Assembly: GCA_902761035.1 (NCBI GenBank)
Contig: CACWIW010000002.1
Span: forward strand, 1-64,000
DNA from: an uncultured bacterium
GTDB lineage: Bacteria > Verrucomicrobiota > Kiritimatiellia > RFP12 > UBA1067
Direction of reading: 5' to 3'
Length of the DNA: 64,000 nucleotides
The position numbers and the translations under genes were made by a program. Every line of letters begins with the position of its first letter. The stretch's first letter is position 1. The notes beneath the pieces were generated by a model. It had not been told where the DNA came from. It was given only the letters and a program-made list of their open reading frames with translations, and ran no database searches. Shown one piece after another: positions 32,086-48,344 of the stretch.

Positions 32086-33336
32086 TCACGGCATCTTACT
32101 TGCGGCGGCGATGGCTATTTTATCGATGTTGGCGGGAGCCAGGCCGCAGTAGTTGATCGTAGCCGCCCCCTCGCCCGCGATCCATTGGCAGAGGCGGTTC
32201 ATGGCCGTGGCCTCATGTCGTGCCATTGGCTTGTGCCCCGGCGTGTAGGGCCAGGCGACCGGCGCGAGCATGAGGAGCCGTCCCGCCGCGCAGGCATCGA
32301 AATAGCGGCCAGTCGGCTTCTCCAGCTTCGAGAAGCCCTTGTTCTGCATGGTTACGAGCGGCAGGCCCTCTGCGAGCGCCTCGCGAGCGATTTCGCGCTC
32401 ACCATCCGAAATGCAGGGCGAAATCAAAACCACGCCGTGCCGCGCGGCGGCGAGCAGCCGGCCGTGCAGCCTTTCGTATTCAGGCGAGGTGAAATCGGCA
32501 ATTGGATTCCAAGCCGAATCGCGTGCGATCTTCATTCCGCCGCCCGGCTTTGGAATCCGCTTGTAGCCGAAGTAGCGCCGCGAGCACTGCACTTGCACCA
32601 TCGGCCGCTCCAGCAGCGCCCGGTTGCCGATGGCGGAAAAGTGGAGGGTGGGGAGTCCTGTGATCGGGAGTCCTGTGATCGCCGATATTATCGGCGATAA
32701 CTGAACTCTCGCCGATAACTGAACTCGAGCTCCCCTCACCACCGTGAATAGCCCCGGCAGGGCGCGCTTTATCGCGAGGCGCAGGGGATTGGCCTTGAGG
32801 TAGGCGATCATCTTTGCCAGCTGCCCTTCGTGAAAAAGGATTGAATCCTGGAAACCCTCGGCGAAAAGCCCCGCACCCTCCGCGAGCAGATTTGGGCATA
32901 GCCGCCTTACCGCGCGGTTGCAGCCGATTTTAAAGCCCTTGATCACCTGCCCGAGGTGGCAGCCCAGCGGTTCCTTCACCCAGATAATGCCGTGGAAATG
33001 ATCGGGCATCACCTGTTTGCAGATGATCTGCACCTGCGGGTAGAACTGCGGTATCGCCTCCCAGCACTCCTCCACCGCCCTTCCCAGCTCGGTCAATTCG
33101 CACCGCGCAGATTTGGGGAGGGGAAGGGGAGTCCTGTTATCGCCGATATTATCGGCGATAACTGAACTCGAACACCCCACCACCTTCCCAAGCACCTTGC
33201 TTCGCCGGTTGGCCAGCACCAAGGTGATCATGTAGATGCACGGCAGGGAATAATCCCAGCCTTCGCACCGGCGAAGCATTCCGTGAATGGTTTCTTTCAG
33301 GTAGCCCTTTCCCTTCTGATCTTCAAGCTCCGTCAT
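32086..33336 (-). CDS. REP-associated tyrosine transposase (Y1/HUH, IS200-like) with C-terminal extension
   Basis: The 416-residue protein starts at ATG 33336 with AGGAG nine bases upstream. The N-terminal Y1 transposase domain shows CIYMITLVLANRRS, IICKQVMPDHFHGIIWVKE (the HUH motif as HFH) and HEGQLAKMIAYLKANPLRLA (the region with the catalytic tyrosine). After about residue 260 lies an extra domain (LHGRLLAAARHGVVLISPCI, EGLPLVTMQNKGFSKL, GRLLMLAPVAW) resembling a DprA/LOG-like Rossmann fold, seen in a subgroup of such proteins. Two copies of a palindrome (hairpin ATCGCCGATATTATCGGCGA) lie inside the gene, read in different frames. RAYT proteins spread REP sequences. Confidence 0.85.
   Translation of the reverse strand: MTELEDQKGKGYLKETIHGMLRRCEGWDYSLPCIYMITLVLANRRSKVLGKVVGCSSSVIADNIGDNRTPLPLPKSARCELTELGRAVEECWEAIPQFYPQVQIICKQVMPDHFHGIIWVKEPLGCHLGQVIKGFKIGCNRAVRRLCPNLLAEGAGLFAEGFQDSILFHEGQLAKMIAYLKANPLRLAIKRALPGLFTVVRGARVQLSARVQLSPIISAITGLPITGLPTLHFSAIGNRALLERPMVQVQCSRRYFGYKRIPKPGGGMKIARDSAWNPIADFTSPEYERLHGRLLAAARHGVVLISPCISDGEREIAREALAEGLPLVTMQNKGFSKLEKPTGRYFDACAAGRLLMLAPVAWPYTPGHKPMARHEATAMNRLCQWIAGEGAATINYCGLAPANIDKIAIAAASKMP
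32651..32735. repeat. REP3 palindrome with partial duplication, inside the transposase gene
   Basis: GGGAGTCCTGTGATC, then the hairpin ATCGCCGATATTATCGGCGA (from 32678), then AACTGAACTC and a second CGCCGATAACTGAACTCGAG. It encodes VQLSPIISAITGLP. Partial duplication of both flanks is visible. The same element occurs at 33126-33172. Confidence 0.9.
33126..33172. repeat. REP3 palindrome, second copy in the transposase gene
   Basis: GGGAGTCCTGTT, the same hairpin (33139-33159), AACTGAACTCGAAC. Here it is read in another frame as SSVIADNIGDNRTP. Both copies keep the transposase frame open. Confidence 0.9.
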
Positions 33337-33370
33337 TTCACAAAACTCCTAATGCATCACCCTGCTCCAT

Positions 33371-33829
33371 TCACGCGCGAAGCTCCGATAGCATGCCATC
33401 GTTGTAGGCATAGCCCACGCGCGGGACCGTGACGATCCGCGCGCCGTCGACGCCTAGCTTTTCTCGGATATGCCAGATGTGCTGGTCGAGCGTGCGCGTG
33501 TTGCCGTAGTAGTCGATACCCCACAGGCGGCTGAGCAGCATGTCGCGCGCGAGGACCTCGTTTGGATGCTCCGCAAATATCTCCAGCAGCAGCAGCTCGC
33601 GTGGCGAAAGGCGTATGAGCCGATTCCGCTTGCTGATGTAGGCGAATTTCCGCCGGCTCACCTTCCCCTCGCCGAATTGGAATACGTCATCTTGCAGTTC
33701 CTCGCGCCTCGCGTTTTCGCTGAGCGTCGACTCGATCCGCGATAGCCTGCGGCCCAGATCCTCCAACACGTGCAGGAGCGATGCGGGCACCTGTGCACAA
33801 TCCCTCATCTCCGCCGTAGCCTTATACAT
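33371..33829 (-). CDS. OmpR/PhoB-type winged-helix regulator without receiver domain
   Basis: ATG 33829 follows GAGAGGAGGTGGAGC, a very strong site, giving about 152 residues. The C-terminal 100 residues are a winged-helix trans-reg-C domain: IRLSPRELLLLEIFAEHPNE, VLARDMLLSRLWGIDYYGNT, RTLDQHIWHIREKLG, ARIVTVPRVGYAY. The N-terminal part (about 50 residues) is a short helix with no receiver Asp or Lys motifs. So it has DNA-binding but no phosphorylation domain. It is the last gene of the operon with the lipoprotein and sensor-like protein, and the 11-bp repeats upstream of that operon (34860-34903) are the kind of site such proteins bind. Confidence 0.85.
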   Translation of the reverse strand: MYKATAEMRDCAQVPASLLHVLEDLGRRLSRIESTLSENARREELQDDVFQFGEGKVSRRKFAYISKRNRLIRLSPRELLLLEIFAEHPNEVLARDMLLSRLWGIDYYGNTRTLDQHIWHIREKLGVDGARIVTVPRVGYAYNDGMLSELRA

Positions 33830-34472
33830 GCTCCACCTCCTCTCTTTCCACGTTCTGATGCAGCATCTCGACGAGCGCATCCGATTCCTCCCGTGCGTGC
33901 CATGCCGCGCGCCTCAGGTACCAGGCACCGGCTGCGGCCATTGCCATAAGCACGCACAGCAGGCTTGATCCCAACGTCAGCCGCACTACGGGACGTCGTC
34001 GCCCTTCCCCGCCCAAATCAAGCACGAAGCCGCACACATCCCGCTGCCCCATGCGCGACCAGGCGACAGTAGTGCCCGCATCCGTGAAGAACCCGTGTTT
34101 CGGATACTTTACGCGCCTTCCTTCAGTTGTCCATTTGAAACCGCCATCCAATCTGCCTGTAATCATTTGCTCTTCTCCTTTTTTCCAAATAACGCCTTTC
34201 CCCTTGCGCCATACGAAAGCCGACGCAAGACCAGCTTCCCGTTCAAGGTCGCTTGCGAGCGCGTCTACCTGTTCCGGAAGTTCGCGCCCCGCGTCGGCAC
34301 CGTACTGTTTCCACAACGTATCTGCGAGGGCGTTCGCACGTGCGCTGACGCCCTCACGCAAATCGGCCTGTTGACGCGCACATTCCCGGCGGAGGAGGGA
34401 AAATCCCCCCAGCGCCCCAACGAACGCCGGGAGAACCACCGCCAGGAAACCGATCCACAGGTCGCACTTCAT
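33822..34472 (-). CDS. Two-span membrane sensor-like protein without kinase domain
   Basis: The 216-residue protein has an N-terminal span (FLAVVLPAFVGALGGFSLL), a periplasmic region of about 120 residues (coiled part with QADLREGVSARANALADTLW, then strands around GRRVKYPKHGFF and CGFVLDLGG), a second span (LGSSLLCVLMAMAAAGAWYL) and a cytoplasmic tail of only about 30 residues (ESDALVEMLHQNVEREEVEHV). This is the layout of a histidine kinase sensor cut off before the dimerisation and ATP domains. GGAG precedes ATG 34472 and the end overlaps the regulator gene by eight bases. Confidence 0.75.
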   Translation of the reverse strand: MKCDLWIGFLAVVLPAFVGALGGFSLLRRECARQQADLREGVSARANALADTLWKQYGADAGRELPEQVDALASDLEREAGLASAFVWRKGKGVIWKKGEEQMITGRLDGGFKWTTEGRRVKYPKHGFFTDAGTTVAWSRMGQRDVCGFVLDLGGEGRRRPVVRLTLGSSLLCVLMAMAAAGAWYLRRAAWHAREESDALVEMLHQNVEREEVEHV

Positions 34473-34475
34473 GGC

Positions 34476-34778
34476 TTACTCCGCCGAGTCGAGCATGCCT
34501 GTGACGGGAAGCGCGGACATCTGCGTTTTGCGCGTGCGACGACGCCGTGGCTGCTTCTGCTTCTCGCCATCGGGCGCGGCGGCATTGTCTTTCTTCGTGC
34601 GGCGCGTGCGACGCGGCTTGGCCTCATTCTTCTCCAGTGTCGGCACGTCAGCGACGGCGATCTGAGTCGGTGCGGCGGACGCGACGGGGTTCGACTTACA
34701 GACGGCGTCTGACGTACATGCCGTGAAGGCGAAGCTGGCAATGACGGCCAGCGCGATGGTTTTCAGGTTTGCTTTCAT
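34476..34778 (-). CDS. Arg/Lys-rich lipoprotein
   Basis: ATG 34778 (AAGAAAGGAACAGAACC upstream) gives 100 residues with a lipoprotein signal (LAVIASFAFTAC). The mature part has a short Ala/Pro/Val region and two strongly basic stretches (KPRRTRRTKKDN and KQPRRRRTRKTQ), then LPVTGMLDSAE. No known family. As first gene of the sensor/regulator operon it could be the sensed or sensing factor at the envelope. The basic clusters suggest binding to nucleic acid, LPS or peptidoglycan. Confidence 0.7.
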   Translation of the reverse strand: MKANLKTIALAVIASFAFTACTSDAVCKSNPVASAAPTQIAVADVPTLEKNEAKPRRTRRTKKDNAAAPDGEKQKQPRRRRTRKTQMSALPVTGMLDSAE

Positions 34779-34852
34779 GGTTCTGTTCCTTTCTTTTTTT
34801 CCGGTCGGAAACACCTTGTCTCCGTCCGGCGAACAGTAAACCAAAAAACCGC

Positions 34853-34935
34853 GTGATAATCATCACATGGACATCACACAATCATCACATGATCTTCACG
34901 CGCACGTGATGATTATCACATGCATGTGATAATTG
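34853..34935 (-). promoter_or_regulatory. Four 11-bp direct repeats plus inverted half-sites: regulator binding region
   Basis: On the plus strand TCATCACATGG, ACATCACACAA, TCATCACATGA and TCTTCACGCGC follow one another with an exact 11-base period (34860-34903), preceded by GTGATAA and followed by inverted copies (ACGTGATGATT, ATGTGATAATT). Eleven-base direct repeats are the hallmark of OmpR/PhoB-type sites. On the minus strand the repeats end about 12 bases before a possible -10 (TTTACT, 34840-34835), an activator-like position for the lipoprotein operon. Confidence 0.75.
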
Positions 34936-34999
34936 CCTCGCCTACAACATGCGATTCACCGCAACGAGGAATGCGGCCTGTGGCCTGCTTCTTCCGAAT

Positions 35000-35017
35000 G
35001 GCGGCCGACCGCCCTAT
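35000..35017. repeat. Degenerate REP1 copy at the end of the giant gene
   Basis: GGCGGCCGACCGCCCTAT resembles REP1 with its loop shortened. The TAG stop codon of the giant protein (35016-35014) lies at its edge. Confidence 0.5.
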
Positions 35018-38000
35018 TCATTTACGACCCTGTAGAACATGTTTCCGCTGGAAGACGGAATAGGCACGGTGATCGTCACGGAGCCGTCTGGCTCAACGGT
35101 ACGGTTAGCATCCGTCAAGTCAATCCGAGTCCCTCCGTTTTCAGGAACCGGCAACGTCTCCGACGCCCGCACCGTGACCGTCTCGAGGAATCCCGCAAGC
35201 CACGTCTCCGGCTCGGCAGAGACGTTCATGCGGATCACGCCGTCCTCCACGGCGAAACTGTTGATGACAATCCCCGAGCATTCCTTCTTCTCGCTGCTCG
35301 CCACAAGGCCGCCGCCGTCCGCCACCGTGACCGTGCAGCGGTAGCCGTTGGCCATGAAGTCGTAGAGCGCGCTTTCGCCGCCGCTGCCGAGACGCGCGCT
35401 CATCAGCGTCGGCGTGAAATCATGGGTGCCGTCGGGCAGCCACAGGTAGACCATGCCGTGGACGTCCGACCAGATATCATTGGTGCCGTAGTTCTCAAGG
35501 CCGGCAAACTGCACCCTGCGGTTGGCACCACCGACGTTGACCGGCACGTAATTGACGGTTGCGCCCGCTCCGTTGACCGGGACATTTGCGTCGTTCACCT
35601 TGCTTTGCGTGAACTGCTGCTTCCCGGAATGACGCGGGAAAACGCTTCCCCCGGAAATGACGACCGCATAGCCGTTGTCCTGGGAAAACATCGAGAATTC
35701 ACCAAAACCGTCGCCTATGTCTGCGGCAAAATCTTCGCCGGATTGCCCGCCCATGGAGACGACCGTACCACCGGAGATGACGATACTACGGCCCTGCGAC
35801 CTGGAGGAGTCGCCGCCGCCGATGCCGGCGCCAAAGTAGCTTGAGTAAATGATCGATTCTGATGCGTGACTGCCGCCGTATGCGAAAACGCGACCGCCGG
35901 TAATGTAGATGTCGCCACACGTGCCGTTGAAGCCACTGCCGATGCCTGCACCGCTGGCGCCCGTACAGCACATATCGCCGGATGCTTCACCACTGCGCGC
36001 GACGATGGTACCACCCTCAATGCGAATCGTGCCGACAGTCTGGCCCTTGCTCCCGCCGATACCTGCGCTGTCGTTGCCGCCCATCGCCGTTAGTTTCCCG
36101 TTTTCCGCAGCATTGGTGATCGTAAGCGTAGCCCCCCCCGGCACCTGAAGCGCGGTATAGCTGGGCAATACCGCCTTCAGTACGCTCTCATGCTCGCCGA
36201 GGGCAATCGTGGCCGACACTCCGGGGGCCAACGCAAAAGGAGCTTCGTTTGCGCTAAGGTTCAGCCCGTCGAGCGTGACCGGCGCGTCGGTTGCGACTAC
36301 GACCTTGAACCCGGTGCTTGTGTTCGCGCCGGAAAGGGTCGAGCCGACTTGCCCGGAGATTGTGAGGACATTCGGATCTGGCCACCACTCCCAGCCCTCA
36401 CCGCAGCCACGCGCGGCGTCGATGCCATCGACCAACACGCCCGTCGTACGGTAGCTCTCGTATGTTACCGCCTCCGTGACGGCACTGCCCGCGACGTTGG
36501 CGCGCCAGAGCAGGCCGCCCAACCGGACGGCGTTGTCGCCTTCGGGGAGCCAGAGGTATATCTTGCCATCGGCGTCGGCGAAGATGCTTTCCGCGCCGTA
36601 GTTCCAGACGGCGCCGTTCAACTTCAATTCCCCAAGGTCCACGACCGCGTTCGGCGTGAATCCAGAGAACACCACGCACCAGACGCGCTCCGTGGCGTTG
36701 GATGCGGCGGGAGCCACGATACCCTTGTTCGTCGCGTGTACGGAACCGCCAGTGACGAGAACCGCACCCTTCGCACCGGCGTTATAACCCGCGCCGATAT
36801 CGGTGGGGGCATAGTTGCTGTTCTTGTTCGCCGTCGCCACGACGGTGCCGCCGGTGATGCGAACGATGCCGCAACCAGCCTCTAGTCCACCGCCGATCGC
36901 GGCGGCGTATGTTTGCGATGTTGCCGTCACGAAGCCGCCCGAAATGGTGATCTCCCCTACCTCACCGTATTGACCCCCGCCAATACCCGCGCTCCTCTGG
37001 TCGCCGATGGCCGAGACGACACCGCCGGAGATTGCAATCGTCACGGCGTTGCCACAATTGCCTCCGCCGATACCGGCCGACATATAGCCTGCCGTTGCCG
37101 TCACCGTGCCACCGGAAATGACGATCGTGCCGCCGGACGTGCGCGCTTGGTATTCGCCGGCGCCACTGCCGATGCCGGCGCCATTGGAACCGCCGGTGGC
37201 CCTCACTGTTCCGTTGGTAATGGTGGTGGTTCCCCCGTTGCCGTCCTGGCCACCGCCGATGCCCGCAGAGAAATCACCTCCAGTGGCTTTGACGGTACCG
37301 CCATTGATCGTGATGTCGCCCGCGTGTTTCCCGTCGGCACGGGCGCCACCGATGCCGGAGCCACATTTCCCGCCGACCGCTTCAACCGAGCCTTCGCCCA
37401 TGATGGTCACGGCCGCTCTGGCAGGAACCTGCAGCCCGGCGCAGTATTCGCCGCTCTTGAGGGTGTTGGTGCCTGCCAGCGTCAAATCGACCGACATGCC
37501 GGCCATGATGGCGAAGGCCGCGCGTCTTTCGACGCCCGAAGCGTCTAGCATCAGGTTCGTGACCGTCACGGCGCAGTTGGTCTCGGCCAGAATGCCCCTG
37601 CCGCTCGCGGAACCGGCGATCTCGAACGGACCGGCGTCCGTGAGACGGACAATCCCGCCGGAGAATCCCCAGCCTTCGCCATAGCCGTTGCCGATGTCCT
37701 TGCCGTTCACGGTGACTCCCTCCAGGACGGGGGTGAAGGGCGCGGCGTCCATGTCCGCGCCATTCACCGTAGCGACAAGATCCATGTCTTCCTGCCCCTC
37801 CTGCGAAACGAGGAGGCGGTAGTCGCCGTCGGGAAGCCAGACGTAGATTTTGCCCCAGTTATCGGCGATGAGGTCGTTCCCGCCGTAGGCTGCGACGGCG
37901 TATTCCGGTGACAGTCGCACTTCAAGGTTGTCCACCTTGGTGTTGCGTTTAAGTCCAGAAACAGTCACACACCAGACGCGCTCCGTGGCGTTGGATGCGG

Positions 38001-38684
38001 CAGGCGACACTTGATCCGAGGCGGAGTAGACGGATCCGCCGGAAATCGTGACCGAACCCGCACTGGACCGTGTTCCTGAACCGATGCGCACCGGACTGCC
38101 CGTCGGCAGAATGGTGCCGCCGCAAATCGTGACGTTGCTGCAGGAACCAAAACCGCTGGAGCCGACTTCCGCCGGACCTGCATACGGAGAATAAGGACAT
38201 GACACGCGGATGACGCCACCGGAAATCACGATGGTGTCGCCTGTCGCCGTCTGCTCAACCGTCTGGTCGCCAGAGCCGATCGCCGCGCTGTAATCCCCGC
38301 CTGTCGCCGTGACGGAACCCCCGGAAATCACGATGGTGCAGTCCTTTCCTAGGAAACCTCCGCCGATGCCGGCGCCACTGCTGCCGCCTGTTGCCGACAC
38401 CGAGCCGCCGACGATGGACACCGTGCCGACCGCTTCACTTCTGCCTCCGCCAATGCCCGCAGCTTCCTTCCCACCTGTTGCGGACAAGGAGCCATCGCCG
38501 CCGATGGTCACGCTCGTGCCGTTCGTCACGCTCAGTCCTGCGGCTTGTTTGCCGCCCTTCAGAACGTTTTCGCCGACAAGCGTCAATGCCACGGACGCAC
38601 TATCAACGATTGAGAAGCCCGGACGATTGTCGGCAGACGAGTTGTCGAGTGAAAGCGAATCGAGCGTCACTTCGCAGGCATTCG

Positions 38685-38700
<16 letters not shown>
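35014..38700 (-). pseudogene. Downstream fragment of the giant beta-helix surface protein
   Basis: This 1228-codon frame continues the protein that starts at 46295 but is thrown out of frame by a 65-bp tandem duplication (38646-38775). It holds the last modules: repeated ISGGTVTATGG / GAGIGGG units (right-handed beta-helix rungs), module headers VNGKDIGNGYGEGW and VDGIDAARGCGEGW, and a C-terminal domain ending SSSGNMFYRVVNE that probably serves surface attachment or export. Without the duplication both halves fuse into one frame. The opening ATG (38700) is just a codon inside the duplicated stretch and has no plausible start signal, so separate translation is unlikely. Confidence 0.85.
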
Positions 38701-46295
<7,595 letters not shown>

Positions 46296-46323
46296 ATTCA
46301 ATTCGCCTCTAAACCGTGTGGTA

Positions 46324-46332
46324 ATTATATCA
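46324..46332 (-). promoter_or_regulatory. Extended -10 element of the giant gene
   Basis: Minus strand TGATATAAT (46332-46324), a TGn-extended TATAAT, about 28 bases before ATG 46295. The -35 region is weak. Confidence 0.55.
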
Positions 46333-46379
46333 TATTTTTACTCGTTACCGCATATTCAACTGTTAAAAAACAAGGATTT

Positions 46380-47141
46380 TCAACACTTATCGCACAGCAA
46401 GCCGCCCACCTGGTAGGGCGCGATCACCGAGCGCGCCGCCTTGCCTTCGGGCAGTTCGCGGATCCACACGTTGCGGAAACGTACAGGACACAGATGCTGT
46501 TGAAGCTTGACCGGTCCTTTGTCGGAGGGCGGCTTCGTCTGGCGGGTGCGGCGGATGTGCCCCGTCGGCCCTTCCAGCGGCCAGCCGTCCTGTACCAGCA
46601 CGCCGTTCAGGAACACCGTCGCGGAACCAGGGCGGACGCACTTCGCGCCGTCGAACACGGGACGGTAGAACACGATGTCGTACGTCTGCCATTCGCCTCT
46701 GCGGCGGGTGGGGTTCACAAGCGGCGGGTTCTGTCCATAAATCGACGCCGCCTGTCCATCCGCGTAAAACGGGTGCTTCATGTCGGCGGGATCGGTTTCA
46801 TGGCTCTCGAATATCTGGACCTCGTAGAGCCCCATCATGAACACGCCCGAATTGCCGCTGTTCATGTCGTAGGGAGGGAGGTTGGCGGGGATCTGCCATT
46901 CGATGTGCAGCTGCACGTCGCCGAACTCGCGGCGCGTGCGGATGTCGCCGGCGCCGCGCGTGGCCTCGATCGCGCCGTCCACGAGCTTCCACTTCGCCTT
47001 GCGGCCCTTCATGTCCGTCCAGTTCGCGTCAAAGCTCTTCTGCGTTCCGTCGAACAGCACCACGGCATCGCTCGGCGGTTTCGCCGCCCCCGCCGTCAGC
47101 GCCACCACGGCCACGACCAAACCAACAACGGTTCTATTCAT
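46380..47141 (-). CDS. DUF1080 (3-keto-disaccharide hydrolase-like) secreted protein
   Basis: ATG 47141 has AAGGAG upstream and gives 253 residues with a signal peptide (VVGLVVAVVALTAGAA). The domain has the DUF1080 hallmarks: VVLFDGTQKSFDANW, KWKLVDGAIEATRGAGDIRT, FGDVQLHIEWQIP, NSGNSGVFMMGLYEVQIFES and EWQTYDIVFYRPVFD, a concanavalin-like jelly roll. Some members hydrolyse 3-keto-glycosides, many only bind sugars. It overlaps the transporter gene stop by eight bases and ends the mannose operon. Confidence 0.88.
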   Translation of the reverse strand: MNRTVVGLVVAVVALTAGAAKPPSDAVVLFDGTQKSFDANWTDMKGRKAKWKLVDGAIEATRGAGDIRTRREFGDVQLHIEWQIPANLPPYDMNSGNSGVFMMGLYEVQIFESHETDPADMKHPFYADGQAASIYGQNPPLVNPTRRRGEWQTYDIVFYRPVFDGAKCVRPGSATVFLNGVLVQDGWPLEGPTGHIRRTRQTKPPSDKGPVKLQQHLCPVRFRNVWIRELPEGKAARSVIAPYQVGGLLCDKC

Positions 47142-48330
47142 TTCCATTCTCCTTCGCATTTTTATACATGCAGACTGAAAGTACGGCCTGGTAGGCGAGG
47201 CAGGCGAGAAGCACCCACACGAGGCCCGTGCTGCCCGCGCACTTCTGCGCGAAGCCGAGGACGGGCGGCACCACCGCCCCGCCTGCGATCGCCATCACCA
47301 TCAGCGCGGTGATCTCGTTCGCCTTTTCGGGCAACCTGTCGAGAGCAATCCCCATGCACATCACGAAGGTGTTCGCCGAGGCGACCGACGCCACGAACAC
47401 GCAGCAGAGGAAGGCGATGGGCTCTGAACAGACGAAAAAGGCCGCGACGGCAAGAACGCACAGGCCGATGCACCAGGGGAAGCACTTGGCGGGAGGGAAG
47501 CGGACGAAAAGTGCCGCACCAACGGCCGTCGCGAGTGTCTTGCCCACGAAATAGACAGTCGGACCCGTCCCCGCCATGTTCACGTCAACTTTGTACACGG
47601 TCTTGAGGAACTCCGGAATCGCCACCGAGAAGCCCACGTCCAGCCCCACCGCGAAGAAGATACCGACGGTCAGCGCGAGGACCAGCGGATCGCGCAGGAG
47701 CGCAAAGCAACTGCCAAACGTCGTCCGTGGGACGGAAAGCCCACCCGACGTCTCCCGTTCGTCTGGAATCCGCGAAAGCATCAGCCACGCGGCGGTCGCC
47801 GCCGCGAGCACGCCGTAGATCGGAAACACGAGACGCCAGTTCCCCATGACGCTCGCCGCGACGTAGATGAACACGGGCGTGAGCGCCGCGCAGATCGCCT
47901 TGACGAACTGTCCGAAGGAGATGCGGCTTGCCAGGAGCGTCGGCGGCGTGACGTTGCCCAGCAGCGCCGGAAGCGCCGCCTGCAAAATGGTGTTGCCGAT
48001 TCCAATCAGCGCGAACGCCGCGAAATACGGCCACGGACGCCCCGCGCCGCCCGCAAGCGGAAGGAGCATCGCGGCCACCGTCACGGCAAGCGACACCAGC
48101 ACCGCGTTCTTCCGCCCGATTCTCCCCGAAAGCACGCCCGTCGGCAGCGAGATCAGGAAGAACCACACGAAGATCATCGACGGCAAAAAACCCGCTGTCA
48201 CGTCGTCAAGCGCGCATTCGCTCTTCACCTGATTCACCACCGGCCCCACGATGTCGGCGAACCCCATCACGAAGAACCCCGCCATCATCGGCAACAGCGC
48301 CGCGAGTCCGCACTTCCTTTCAGTCGTCAT
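47134..48330 (-). CDS. MFS sugar transporter (FucP-like)
   Basis: The 398-residue protein has about twelve membrane segments and MFS features: MMAGFFVMGFADIVGPVVNQ at the N-terminus (as in FucP), LPTGVLSGRIGRKNAVL as the loop 2-3 signature, and ANEITALMVMAIAGGAVVPP late. Such proteins import sugars by proton symport. The operon context points to mannose or a manno-oligosaccharide product as substrate. The gene starts 14 bases after the isomerase-like gene. Confidence 0.85.
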   Translation of the reverse strand: MTTERKCGLAALLPMMAGFFVMGFADIVGPVVNQVKSECALDDVTAGFLPSMIFVWFFLISLPTGVLSGRIGRKNAVLVSLAVTVAAMLLPLAGGAGRPWPYFAAFALIGIGNTILQAALPALLGNVTPPTLLASRISFGQFVKAICAALTPVFIYVAASVMGNWRLVFPIYGVLAAATAAWLMLSRIPDERETSGGLSVPRTTFGSCFALLRDPLVLALTVGIFFAVGLDVGFSVAIPEFLKTVYKVDVNMAGTGPTVYFVGKTLATAVGAALFVRFPPAKCFPWCIGLCVLAVAAFFVCSEPIAFLCCVFVASVASANTFVMCMGIALDRLPEKANEITALMVMAIAGGAVVPPVLGFAQKCAGSTGLVWVLLACLAYQAVLSVCMYKNAKENGNE

Positions 48331-48344
48331 GTCTTCTCATCCTC

